From Listeria cornellensis FSL F6-0969 (GTDB lineage: Bacteria; Bacillota; Bacilli; Lactobacillales; Listeriaceae), in NCBI RefSeq assembly GCF_000525855.1, contig NZ_AODE01000028.1, positions 1-64,000 of the forward strand: DNA of 64,000 nucleotides. Reading direction: 5' to 3'. A program made the position numbers and the translations under genes. The notes below the pieces were generated by a model. It had not been told where the DNA came from, searched no databases, and saw nothing but the letters and a program-made list of their open reading frames with translations. Position 1 is the first letter of the stretch. Each line of letters opens with the position of its first letter. Shown piece after piece: positions 39,495-48,017 of the stretch.

Positions 39495-39999
39495 TTAGTA
39501 TTTTTTATATGCTGCGTTGTATGAAGCTTTATCATTTGCAGATAGTGTGATCCTAGTAGTGTCATATGCGTACATAATGTCTGAACTCGTATTATGGGCT
39601 AGCCTAAGAGCATGGCCTAGCTCATGCGAAGCCACCATTTTTTTACCATTAGTAGATAACTTGTCCATATTTTTTTTTATTAAAAACTAGTCTACCGTTG
39701 GAATACGTGGTTGCATTAGTACTATTATTTACTGATACATCGCTACAGTATACATCTTCAATAACGGATGCTGAATCCGGTCTAATAACCCCTTTTTTAT
39801 GAGCATTCCATAATCCTGCACCAAATTTCACTTGAGACATATATTTCGAATTCCCATCATAATCCATATGTTTACCGGAATCCACTAAATCCCAAGTACT
39901 AACTTTAGCCGCTGCCTTTACCTCTACTGTAGGTAATAGAACATAAGAGCCTAAGATAGCACATGTTAATATAATTGGTAATCGCTTGTTACGTTTCAT
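39495..39999 (-). CDS. Secreted metzincin-type zinc metalloprotease (frameshift)
   Basis: 167 aa after correction. Signal peptide MKRNKRLPIILTCAILGSYVLLPTVEVKA, then a mature domain. The frame breaks in T9 (39670-39678); with eight it continues FNKKNMDKLSTNGKKMVASHELGHALRLAHNTSSDIMYAYDT. HELGHALRLAH is the full HExxHxxxxxH metzincin zinc site, and IMY is the Met-turn, as in matrixins. The frameshift as printed would delete the active site. Start follows AAAGGAGAG. Operon with the small membrane protein (upstream) and an anchored protein (downstream). Confidence 0.85.
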
Positions 40000-40013
40000 T
40001 GAAAGTCTCTCCT

Positions 40014-40334
40014 TTACTTTTTAGAAGTTATTTTTTTAATTATCAGAACAATCACGCATAAGATAACAAAGATTATTAGAAAGCTACATAGCAATTGTGT
40101 CCATTGAATTGTGATACCCGTATTTCCATTAAACACAGCGTCAACAAATCCTTGTTTATTATCTTCACCATTACTTACTGTTAGCCATTTTAAAGGCCCA
40201 CCAAAAAGATATAAATAGCTTGGCCCCTTAGAACCGTCAGCTACTCCATACACCATCGGAAAAACAATAAGTGTTAACGGCGTTAATAAACATGTTAGAA
40301 ACAATGTATTAACTATACTTTGAATTTTTCTCAT
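40014..40334 (-). CDS. Small membrane protein, two helices
   Basis: 106 aa with an N-terminal hydrophobic stretch (TLFLTCLLTPLTLIVFPMVYG), a roughly 50-residue loop, and a C-terminal helix (LLCSFLIIFVILCVIVLII) ending KKITSKK. Not recognised. It is the first gene of the metalloprotease unit, 14 bp upstream of the protease; a role in its secretion or immunity is possible but unproven. Confidence 0.7.
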   Translation of the reverse strand: MRKIQSIVNTLFLTCLLTPLTLIVFPMVYGVADGSKGPSYLYLFGGPLKWLTVSNGEDNKQGFVDAVFNGNTGITIQWTQLLCSFLIIFVILCVIVLIIKKITSKK

Positions 40335-40589
40335 ATTATCCTCCTTTAGTTCTATTTTCCATACATCTCCTTAATGCTACCATATTAATCAAAATAACAC
40401 CACACTTTTTTAGTAAACGTCTTCATTTTTTTTATGTAACAAAAGCCCAAGAAACATTGATATCTTATTATTATTATTTATATCTGTAACAAAGGTAATT
40501 CGGCAAACTAAAAAATCAATAGGTCGGAAAATTTCTAAATTGACTTGGCCGAACTCGGTCATTTGTTTCATGGTTTGTGTTGTGCGCGA

Positions 40590-40618
40590 TTTACGAGATT
40601 GTGCAGAAATGGTATGAT
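40590..40618 (+). promoter_or_regulatory. Promoter of the gene at 40662
   Basis: TTTACG (40590-40595), a 17-bp spacer and TATGAT (40613-40618), 43 bp upstream of the start. The gap 40335-40661 otherwise holds AT-rich sequence and a GC-rich patch (GGCCGAACTCGG) with weak dyad symmetry. Confidence 0.5.
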
Positions 40619-40661
40619 GATATTGTCAATGATTTACATAAGAGGGAGTGAAGTAGCAACG

Positions 40662-41483
40662 ATGAAAAAGAACAAATTTTTAATTGGAATGACGCTTATT
40701 GCTTCAATCATTATTATTTCTATGATATTTTGGGAGCCTACGGATGATGATACGACAGAGGCAAGCAAGCTCAACGTACCTAAGGTTGAAAATCCGTTTT
40801 TCTTAAAAGGAAACGCTTATATTTCCCTGCATCAAGGCGAGACCTTTTCGCTAAGTTTGCCGTTTTTATTTGGCGATTCGAGTATCGGTAAGATTTCTGC
40901 AGTTACTTTTGATACGGGTGAAGTGGAAGCTGAGGTAGGCGAAGTAAACGAAACGAGGAATCAGTATGGAAAGGCTGGACTTGGTTATTTGAACTTGGAT
41001 ATTAAAATCAATAAAGCTGGGATTTTCAAGGCGCAGAAAATGACGCTTATTTCAGGGGAATCATCGGTAACTGTTGCTATCGGCAAGCTAATATTCGATG
41101 TAGACAATGACGCACCGCCCGCAAACCTCGAATTTTCCGGTGCTGCCGCCCAAACGGCGATGAATGAATATACATTGGCTGTGCAGAATAACGATAAATC
41201 AGCGGATGTAACCATTAAAAGCGTTACAGCAGAACTTGCCGCGATGCATCTTCATACACTTACTACATCCGTTCCAGCAGGCAAATCTGTCTCCCGCACG
41301 TTAACGTTGAGTGGCGATCCAGAGCGCTACGCTTGGTATGTTTTGAAACCAAAAGTTGTTTATGTTATCGCAGGCCATGAAAAAATGACGTCAGGATATC
41401 CGACAATCCTGCAACCAGGCGAATGGTCTCAAGAAAATGTTGATAGTATATTTGAAAATAAGGCCGATTCAGAGTATAAATAG
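40662..41483 (+). CDS. Membrane-anchored extracytoplasmic protein, unknown
   Basis: 273 aa. An N-terminal anchor (FLIGMTLIASIIIISMIFW) precedes an extracellular domain with predicted beta strands and no cysteine. Not recognised. The start ATG 40662 is the first codon of the hydrophobic leader; AGAGGGAG lies upstream at a rather long 13-nt spacing. Single gene with promoter and strong terminator. Confidence 0.72.
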   Translation: MKKNKFLIGMTLIASIIIISMIFWEPTDDDTTEASKLNVPKVENPFFLKGNAYISLHQGETFSLSLPFLFGDSSIGKISAVTFDTGEVEAEVGEVNETRNQYGKAGLGYLNLDIKINKAGIFKAQKMTLISGESSVTVAIGKLIFDVDNDAPPANLEFSGAAAQTAMNEYTLAVQNNDKSADVTIKSVTAELAAMHLHTLTTSVPAGKSVSRTLTLSGDPERYAWYVLKPKVVYVIAGHEKMTSGYPTILQPGEWSQENVDSIFENKADSEYK

Positions 41484-41537
41484 AACCTGTAGAATGAGGC
41501 ATGTCACGTTGATGTGCCTCATTCTACAGGTTTTTTA
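41484..41537. terminator. Bidirectional terminator
   Basis: AACCTGTAGAATGAGGCA and TGCCTCATTCTACAGGTT are perfect 18-bp arms, followed by T6. It separates the anchored-protein gene from the convergent helicase gene. Confidence 0.95.
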
Positions 41538-42672
41538 TTTACGTTTTGCTTTCGTTTCAAAATCATCCGTTAAGACGCCTTCGTAATAGCGAACTTTAAT
41601 CGGATCTTTGTTTAATTCCTTCAAATATTGGCGCAGCGTCCGGGCTTCGCGTTCGTTTGCAAATGAGAGAACCGTACCTGCTTTGCCCATCCGCCCTGTT
41701 CGACCAGAACGATGTGTATATTGTTTCGCATCCATCGCCACATCACAATGGATCACGAACGGTAAATCGGGGATGTCCAAGCCACGCGCAGCAACGTCAG
41801 TTACAACCAAATACGTCAATTCTGCTTTTTTGAAGGCTGCTAAGTATTTTTTTGCGCTTTTCTTTGTCGACTTCTCCGTGAATTCCCGCTGCGGCAACTC
41901 CGTCATACTGCAATTTCTCCAAAATGATATCCATCCGAACTTTATCTTTCACGAAAACGAGCGCATGCATGCCTTCCACATTCGATATCCGACGCAGTAA
42001 AATCGCCTTGTCACGCGGCTGCTCAACATCCATATACAGATGGTTCACGTTGGCGTTGCTTTCCTCGGCTTTCGCTTCGATTATAAGCGGCTCGATTTCG
42101 CTGTTGCGATAAAACATCATCGGATCGTCCAATTTCGTCGCGGATGCCATCACTAATTGACGGTCACGCATCGCGCTATTCACGATTTCAAGCACCGTCG
42201 GAACATTTTCACGAATCAAAAGTTGATCACATTCGTCCAGCGTAATCATTTTAACTTCATGCATCTTGATTTTCTTCTGTTTAATCAGCTCCAAAACCCG
42301 ACCTGGCGAGCCAACGATGACTTGCGGTTTCTTTTTAAGATTATCGATTTGGCGTTTGATGTTGGCGCTGCCGATGATGCCTACGACTTTCAGACCAGCT
42401 GGTAACCATGAACGGACAACATCCGCGATCTGCATCACTAATTCGTGTGATGGCGCTAAAATAAGCCATTGCGTATGCGGTTTTACTTCCAATTTTTCGA
42501 TGGCAGATAGCGAATAGGCCACTGTTTTCCCCGTTCCTGTTGGCGAAACTGCGATGACATCTTTGCCCTCTTTAATCGGCGTGTATAATTGCTGCTGGAT
42601 TTCGGTCATTTCCTCATAATTGTGGGCTTTCCACTGCTCAGCCCAGATTTCAGGTACTTCTTTTATTGTCAT
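41535..42672 (-). CDS. DEAD-box-family RNA helicase, DECD variant (frameshift)
   Basis: ATP-dependent RNA helicase, about 379 aa. Motif I is SPTGTGKT, motif Ib GSPGRVLEL, motif II LDECDQ (DECD in place of DEAD), motif III SATKLDD, motif V VVTDVAARGLDIPDL and motif VI HRSGRTGRMGKAG. The frame breaks at T7 (41847-41853); with six it joins EVDKEKRKKYLAAFKKAELTYLVVTD. The start ATG 42672 (MTIKEVPEIWAEQW) follows AAAAGGAG. Likely role in rRNA maturation or cold-shock RNA remodelling, by family. Confidence 0.9.
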
Positions 42673-42737
42673 AATAAACTCCTTTTTCCCTCTAAAATTC
42701 GATAGTACCATCATACCACGTTTCCCTGAAATCAACA

Positions 42738-42765
42738 AAACCAGACAATTCGCATCATCTGGTTT
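42738..42765 (-). terminator. Terminator of the CMD operon
   Basis: AAACCAGA and TCTGGTTT form an 8-bp stem; on the minus strand GGTTTTGTTG follows. It lies after the oxidoreductase stop. Confidence 0.75.
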
Positions 42766-42773
42766 CAAAAATA

Positions 42774-43757
42774 CTATTTCTCGACTTTGTACCAAATACC
42801 ATTTTGATGGCGCAAGTCGTTGGAGATTTGTAGTACTGCTTTGCTTAAGTCTTCAAGGTCTTCATACGCCAAGGTATCGTTATCCTTGATGATCCTGGCA
42901 AACTCGGTCGCTTCGAATTCCATGTCGTTTGGAATCGTTGACATCGCGAGTTCCTCGATTTCTTTCGTGTGGTTATCGGCGTATTGGATGCTCTGAATGC
43001 CCGTCAATGGGTCGATTACAAGCGTGCCTTTTTCGCCGTATATTTCGCTCGGTAGGAAAGATTGCGACATTTTAGCTTGCAAAATCGTCACCGTGAAATC
43101 TGGATATTCAAAAATAACTGGGCCACCGCCGTCAACGCCTGTGCGCAGTTTCGTCGCGAAATACGTCGCCTTTTCAGGAACACCGAACAGCGCAACCGCC
43201 GTGTACATCGGATAAACGCCCAAATCAACTAACGAACCGCCTGAAAATTGGAGCGAGAAAATGTTCGGTTCTTCGCCAGCAAGCACGTTATCATAACGCG
43301 AGGAATAGTTCATGTACGCGAGCGTGGCGCCGTGAAGTCTCCCTACTTTTTGGATACTGTCTTGTAATATTTTGAAGTTCGGTTCTTGAATATGACGCGC
43401 CGCTTCGAAAAGATAGACGCCGTTTTCCTTTGCAACTTTATGCGCACCTTCCAGTTCTGCAACTGTTGAAAAAATCGGTTTTTCGACGATGACATGTTTT
43501 TTGTGGCGTAAAAATTGTAACGCGTGTTCGTAATGCATCGCGTTTGGCGACGCAATATAGACCGCATCAATAACGTCTGAACTGGCCATCATGTCGATAT
43601 CGTCAAAATAGTTTTCTACTTTATATTTTTCACCAAAGGCATAGGCTTTTTCCAGTGTGCGAGAATAAACCGCGTTCATTTCCCATTCACCCGAGTTAAT
43701 CGCGCCCTCCACAAATGCGTCTGTAATCCAATTCGTTCCCATAATACCAAGCTTCAT
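42774..43757 (-). CDS. Gfo/Idh/MocA-family oxidoreductase
   Basis: About 327-aa NAD(P)-dependent oxidoreductase. Rossmann N-terminus KLGIMGTNWITDAFV, the EKP motif HVIVEKPIFSTVAE, and the C-terminal GGSLVDLGVYPMY with catalytic-type Asp. ATG 43757 follows AAGGGAAG; an upstream in-frame ATG at 43778 is less well placed. Third gene of the unit CMD-phosphatase-oxidoreductase. Substrate unknown. Confidence 0.9.
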   Translation of the reverse strand: MKLGIMGTNWITDAFVEGAINSGEWEMNAVYSRTLEKAYAFGEKYKVENYFDDIDMMASSDVIDAVYIASPNAMHYEHALQFLRHKKHVIVEKPIFSTVAELEGAHKVAKENGVYLFEAARHIQEPNFKILQDSIQKVGRLHGATLAYMNYSSRYDNVLAGEEPNIFSLQFSGGSLVDLGVYPMYTAVALFGVPEKATYFATKLRTGVDGGGPVIFEYPDFTVTILQAKMSQSFLPSEIYGEKGTLVIDPLTGIQSIQYADNHTKEIEELAMSTIPNDMEFEATEFARIIKDNDTLAYEDLEDLSKAVLQISNDLRHQNGIWYKVEK

Positions 43758-43830
43758 AACAAAACTTCCCTTCTTCATGTGTTCTCCCCTCTAGTATAGC
43801 GGAAAATCGGAAAATTTGCGAAGAGATTGG

Positions 43831-44409
43831 CTAGGCATTTGCAAAATCATGATTCATAAAATCCACCAGTGTAAAATTGCTATTTTCATATTCAAATTTC
43901 AGGATACAGCAGTTTTTCAAGCCAGTAATCGGTCCAATCTTGCTGTTTGCTTCCCAATTTCGAGCGAACTGGGCACAAGCGGCACCGTGAGAAACGGCCA
44001 AAACGACATCGTGGTCCTCTTGGTTCATGATAGACTCCATCGTTTCGACAAGTCGCGCGCGGAAATCCATTTCTCGTTCGCCACCAAACCCTGCGAAAAA
44101 ATTGCCATATGGGAGCGGCGGATTCAAGTCCTCACTTTCGCCCTCGAATGTGCCAAAGTTCCATTCTTTCAACCCTTTTAGGCGTGTATATGGCATATCG
44201 GTAATCAGTTCTAGCGTGTCGCAAGCTCGTTCGGATGTGGAGCTGTATGCCGCGCCGCATGTGATTCCCTCCTTTTTGAAATAATCTCCCGCAACTTTCG
44301 CTTGGTAAATGCCGAGTTCCGTTAGTGGTGCATCGCAGAAACCTTGGATCTTTTTCCGCACGTTGAATAGTGTTTGACCGTGACGCATAAGATAAAGTGT
44401 TTTTTTCAT
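43831..44409 (-). CDS. Histidine phosphatase family protein
   Basis: 192 aa. LYLMRHGQTLFN carries the phospho-His, SSTSERACDTLELI follows, and VLAVSHGAACAQFAR carries the second catalytic His. Phosphoglycerate-mutase-like fold; in such small proteins activity is usually a broad phosphatase. Start overlaps the upstream CMD stop by ATGA with AAGGAG before it, so it is translationally coupled. Confidence 0.9.
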   Translation of the reverse strand: MKKTLYLMRHGQTLFNVRKKIQGFCDAPLTELGIYQAKVAGDYFKKEGITCGAAYSSTSERACDTLELITDMPYTRLKGLKEWNFGTFEGESEDLNPPLPYGNFFAGFGGEREMDFRARLVETMESIMNQEDHDVVLAVSHGAACAQFARNWEANSKIGPITGLKNCCILKFEYENSNFTLVDFMNHDFANA

Positions 44410-45170
44410 TCGTTTTCTCCTTCTGGTATGATTTCATTGAGACAATTTAGCGCGGTCAACGTCCTTGGATAGCCAATAAACGGGAGCAGAATGGTAATCG
44501 TGTCAATCATCAATTGCTTGTCATTTCCAATTTGGATATTGTTTGCGATATGCCCTTTCAATTGCTGATCAGCTCCGCCCATCGAAGCGAGCATCGTGAA
44601 AATCAATAATTCGCGTTCGTTCTCATCTAAGCCGCCCCGCGTAAAATAGTCGCCAAAGCAGTTGTCCGCTAAAAATACAGCGAAATGTTTCTGGTTTTCA
44701 GGCATCGTGGCGCGCATTTTGTCAACCTTGTCCCCCGCTACACGTCTGATGGCCTCCGAACCTTTTTCATATCTGGTTTCAGGGGTCGTCGTGGATTGAC
44801 CTTCGAGTGGCAAGGGGACACCTCTTTCTATCAGGACATCGTTGGTTACTTGCGAAAAATCGAATACGTTTCCGAGCCCGACGTATGGTACAGCTTGGTA
44901 GACGATTTCTTTTGCCTCAATTGGTGTCACGCCGATATGAAGCGCCGCATTTAGCATGATTTTGTACTCACTCACGCATTGCATCGCGATCAGTGCAGCG
45001 AGCGTCACTTTCATGCGTTGTTTGATCGTCAGTTTCGTATATTGCAAAACTTCATCAAACGCAAAATTATCGAAAAGTGCGATGAATTCCGGGTCCGTTT
45101 CTTTTAATGTTGATGTGTGATTTGGAAATAATTGATCGTGGTTGGCTTGTGCGGTTTTACTAATAGACAT
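44406..45170 (-). CDS. Carboxymuconolactone decarboxylase-family protein, two CMD domains
   Basis: 254 aa with two CMD modules (about 40-125 and 165-250): AALIAMQCVSEYKIMLNAALHIGVTP and LLIFTMLASMGGADQQLKGHIANNI. A catalytic CxxC is not seen; the first module keeps one Cys, the second none, so an AhpD-like peroxidase activity is doubtful. ATG 45170 follows GGGAGGAATTG; longer in-frame extensions pass through the promoter. First gene of the three-gene unit behind a MerR-type promoter, pointing to electrophile/aldehyde or thiol stress. Confidence 0.87.
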   Translation of the reverse strand: MSISKTAQANHDQLFPNHTSTLKETDPEFIALFDNFAFDEVLQYTKLTIKQRMKVTLAALIAMQCVSEYKIMLNAALHIGVTPIEAKEIVYQAVPYVGLGNVFDFSQVTNDVLIERGVPLPLEGQSTTTPETRYEKGSEAIRRVAGDKVDKMRATMPENQKHFAVFLADNCFGDYFTRGGLDENERELLIFTMLASMGGADQQLKGHIANNIQIGNDKQLMIDTITILLPFIGYPRTLTALNCLNEIIPEGENE

Positions 45171-45202
45171 TTGCAATTCCTCCCTTATTATTCTATATAG
45201 GA

Positions 45203-45233
45203 AGTCTAAACCCTGAAGTGGACTCCAAGTCAA
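45203..45233 (-). promoter_or_regulatory. MerR-type promoter with 19-bp spacer
   Basis: Minus strand TTGACT (45228-45233), exactly 19 bp, TAGACT (45203-45208). The spacer contains the dyad TGGAGT-CC-ACTTCA. Long spacer plus central dyad is the hallmark of promoters activated by MerR-family regulators (NmlR/AdhR-type CTTGGAGT sites). No MerR gene is in the window. Confidence 0.8.
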
Positions 45234-45330
45234 GTTTGGACAATCAGAAAAATGGCACACTAAAAAAACTACCCTTGTGCGCGTAACTTTGAGGTTACTG
45301 CACAATGATAGTTTTGAAATTTTTATGAAA

Positions 45331-45408
45331 TTAATCTTTCTTTTTCGTAAATACATAAATGATGCACGAAATGATTCCGAGAAAGACTAGTACTACTTTA
45401 TATATCAT
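45331..45408 (-). CDS. Tiny hydrophobic peptide, 25 aa
   Basis: ATG at 45408 begins MIYKVVLVFLGIISCIIYV and ends TKKKD: one membrane helix with a charged tail, like small type I toxins or membrane-tuned peptides. The ribosome site is weak by itself, but it overlaps the 17-codon open frame at 45398-45451, which has a good site, so translation could be coupled or the two could be one frame broken by a one-base error. Confidence 0.4.
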   Translation of the reverse strand: MIYKVVLVFLGIISCIIYVFTKKKD

Positions 45409-45451
45409 AATTGTAAACAGATCTGTTCATACTTGTTTTTTCTTTTTTCAT
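45398..45451 (-). CDS. Leader-like peptide, 17 aa
   Basis: ATG 45451 preceded by AAAGGTGGGATCG gives MKKEKTSMNRSVYNYDI and stops inside the start of the tiny hydrophobic frame. It may be a coupling leader or the N-terminal part of the next peptide. Confidence 0.3.
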   Translation of the reverse strand: MKKEKTSMNRSVYNYDI

Positions 45452-45627
45452 ATCGATCCCACCTTTATGTCTTGATTGCATTATTTTTTGGGCTTGCTTT
45501 GAATGAAGAGCTTCTTTATCCAGATTACACAATACCAAGGGAAAACGCAACAAAAAGATTTTTCTGTGGTTTAGATTGCTGGGTGGAAGCGGATTAGGGG
45601 TAAATTGGATGCGTAATGCGTGTTGTG

Positions 45628-45717
45628 GTTTATGTTTCCTATTGTTTAGATAAAAACTTCTGTTTGCGGTGATTACCTTAAATGAAACAGGCTGATTTAC
45701 ATTACTTAGATAAAAAC
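45628..45717 (-). CRISPR. Vestigial CRISPR remnant, two decayed repeats
   Basis: 45628-45657 matches the 30-nt array repeat at 23 of 30 positions, identical over the last dozen bases (TTAGATAAAAAC). 45695-45717 is a 23-nt version lacking an internal 7 nt, identical to the first, truncated repeat of the main array at 48886-48908. The 37-nt interval between them is of spacer size. There are no further repeats to the left. The rest of 45171-45858 contains the MerR-type promoter and the two tiny frames. Confidence 0.8.
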
Positions 45718-45858
45718 ATCCGATTTACTCAAAGATGCTGGCATTCCGCATCTAAGGATATCTAGCTCACGAATCATTTTTATGGCCAAGAACATGTCTG
45801 GAACTTCCAAAGTTTTAGTTAGACTTTCATCAGCGAAATGAGTCTTTTTTGGCAGCTC

Positions 45859-46248
45859 TCACAACATATTCGCCCTACAACTAGAAGCTACAGCCTCATA
45901 ATCATCTTTTAGAAACTCCTGCACCTTTTTCCGCTTCTCTCCAAACTCGCTAGCAACCATGACACCCGCGTGAGATTCAAAAGAATATCTTAATTTGTCA
46001 TTCAAACGTTGCCCTTCATATCCCAATATCTCGAATTTATCCATGCCTTTATGCAACAACTGTTTGCCCTCCTCTGCTATGCTTTCCGCGTCTCGGTATA
46101 ACTCTTGGTACAGTTGCGTTCGCTGGAGCTGCTTCTCAAATTCTGTTTTCATCCCCGTTAAATTATCAGCAATTGCTTTGCTACCCTCTGCCAGGGCTTT
46201 CTTAATATCTTGGTCTAATTGTTGTATTTCTTTCTGAAAATCAATCAT
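45859..46248 (-). CDS. Small helical partner protein of the lipase toxin (Tla-like)
   Basis: 129 aa, predicted all-helical and highly charged (IDFQKEIQQLDQDIKKALAEGS...EFEKQLQRTQLYQELYRDAES), lacking signal peptide and membrane helix. Such WXG/DUF-type helical proteins accompany type VII secretion substrates and act as targeting partners. It lies 22 bp downstream of the lipase gene on the same strand. The partner role is inferred from size, fold and position. Confidence 0.65.
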   Translation of the reverse strand: MIDFQKEIQQLDQDIKKALAEGSKAIADNLTGMKTEFEKQLQRTQLYQELYRDAESIAEEGKQLLHKGMDKFEILGYEGQRLNDKLRYSFESHAGVMVASEFGEKRKKVQEFLKDDYEAVASSCRANML

Positions 46249-46270
46249 CCCGTTTTCTCCCTTTCTACGC

Positions 46271-47381
46271 TCAAGAATGCATCATGGACGATAAGTCTAT
46301 CCTTAAAATACGAGCTAATTCTCCGTCGTTTCTCTCAATGGAATTTCCTGCATCTACAACGCGTCTTCCAAAGTCTTGCCATGCCACTTTTTCATGCTTC
46401 AATTGTTCTAAAACATTTTCTAGCATAGCCACATCAAAAACCACTGGCACGCCATTCGACCTACTTTGAGTAACATCACGAAGGGCATCTTCGATTTCAT
46501 ATTCCGTTAGTAAATGTAAATCCCCCGATAATCTACCTATATATTTTCTTTTTAGCTCTCGCATACGGAGTTCTTGCTCACTTCTGAAAAATGTAAGAAA
46601 CCGCTCTACATCGCTCAAACAATCCGTTCCGATTTGCTGAATAGATGTACCAATCCGACGAATATCGTCCGGTTTATACAGCATTTCGGCGGAACCATTA
46701 GCGCCAAAACATCCTTCAAATGTTCCAACTAAATGCCCGCCAATTCCCGCTTTATCTAAAAGAGACGCTGATTGATTGCGTTCCATGAAATATGTAGGAT
46801 AGAAAAGTAGCGCATTAGGTGGCAGGGAACCAACCACATCGTCCTTATGTCTTAAATCTTTAATAAGATTCCAATAGTCCCCTTTTTTTTGCTTTTGTTT
46901 GCTCGGCGTCCGTTAATTTATGATATGCTCGTGCTGCGGCGAAAGTGGTGGCAGGTTTTGTATGCTTTACGGCTTCATATTGTGCTAAAGCACCACCCAA
47001 AGAATGTCCTGTGAAACTGTAGTCCCTTACATCATATTTTTTCAGCGTAGCATGAACAAAGCGATCGTAATCATCAAATTGGCCTTTGGTCTTGGACGAT
47101 AACAACCCTACATCCGCTTTTACATCTTTTAGCTTGGTTGGTTCCGTACCACGACTGACAAAAACCATAGTATCATAGGATTTTGCTTTGCCAGCTTTGA
47201 AATTTCTATATTCCTTTAATGGAACAAATGCCACGGCTTGCAAACCACTTTCCTTGCTATTAATAGAGTTTGCAGCAACAAACTGCCCTTCGCCTATACT
47301 TATCCGCGTACCTTTATCCAAATATTTATCATCATACACCAACTGGGACAGCTTAAAATAACTCTCATCCGTTAATTTCAT
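46271..47381 (-). CDS. Lipase-domain toxin with C-terminal helical domain, TslA-like (frameshift)
   Basis: 369 aa after correction. The N-terminal about 195 residues are a class-3-lipase/alpha-beta-hydrolase domain: MVFVSRGTEPTKLKDVKADVGLL, then the nucleophile elbow GHSLGGALAQYEAVKH. The C-terminal part is helical (IGTSIQQIGTDCLSDVERFLTFFRSEQELRMRELK), resembling a WXG/LXT targeting module at the C-terminus. The frame breaks at T8 (46883-46890); with seven it joins EQTKAKKGDYWNLIKDLRHKDDVVG. This reverse layout, lipase first and secretion domain last, is that of the staphylococcal type VII lipase TslA. ATG 47381 follows AAAAAGGAGG. The divergent gene encodes a DUF1433 lipoprotein, the TslA immunity family. 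Confidence 0.78.
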
Positions 47382-47429
47382 TTCTCTTTGCCTCCTTTTT
47401 CTGGTAGAATTATGATGAGGTGAATACAT

Positions 47430-47820
47430 ATGAAGAAAATTCTAATCATAACTGCACTAGTTCTTTTTATTATTATATCAGGAGGATGCCAAAATATGAA
47501 ACAAGATGCTAAAAAAAGTCCAAGAAAACGTCAGAAAATCAGACACTTATGCACGCCCCAAAAAACAAAATATTGAGCTCTATCTAAAATACAATTATAG
47601 AGATATTGAAAATGTAAAATTGACCGATGTAGAAGAAACACCGATGGGGAAACTTATAAATGGTTACGTCAATGACAACACCAAACTATTTTTTACAGCT
47701 ACCATATCAGGAGATACATTTGATAACGGTATCGGGTTATCTGGAGAATTAGGGGATTTAGCAAAATACGACAAAGATAAGTCTGTTACTGAAATAAAGG
47801 ATGAACAAAACACAAAATAA
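47430..47820 (+). CDS. DUF1433 lipoprotein, probable lipase immunity protein (frameshift)
   Basis: Lipoprotein signal MKKILIITALVLFIIISGGC with lipobox Cys at residue 20. The mature part has QNIELYLKYNYRDIENVKLTDVEETPMGKLINGYVNDN, the DUF1433 signature. The frame breaks at A7 (47511-47517); with six it joins QDAKKVQENVRKSDTYARPKK. About 129 aa. Ribosome site GATGAGGTG. In Staphylococcus DUF1433 lipoproteins (TilA) neutralise TslA; here the gene is divergent from the lipase gene, only 48 bp between starts. Confidence 0.8.
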
Positions 47821-48017
47821 AACTTTCAAAACATGGCCTGGAGCTTGGAAGCCAGAGTGACGACTTATATTCAAAACACCCTAGCTGTTCGCGCAGCTAA
47901 GGTGTTTGAATATATCCATGACTGTATTATTTTTACATTATTTAAATATGTCACAAGTACTCCGTTCTTTCCAGCTATTAGAAGCATTTACTTGCAGTTG
48001 GTTATATTTAGGAATAC

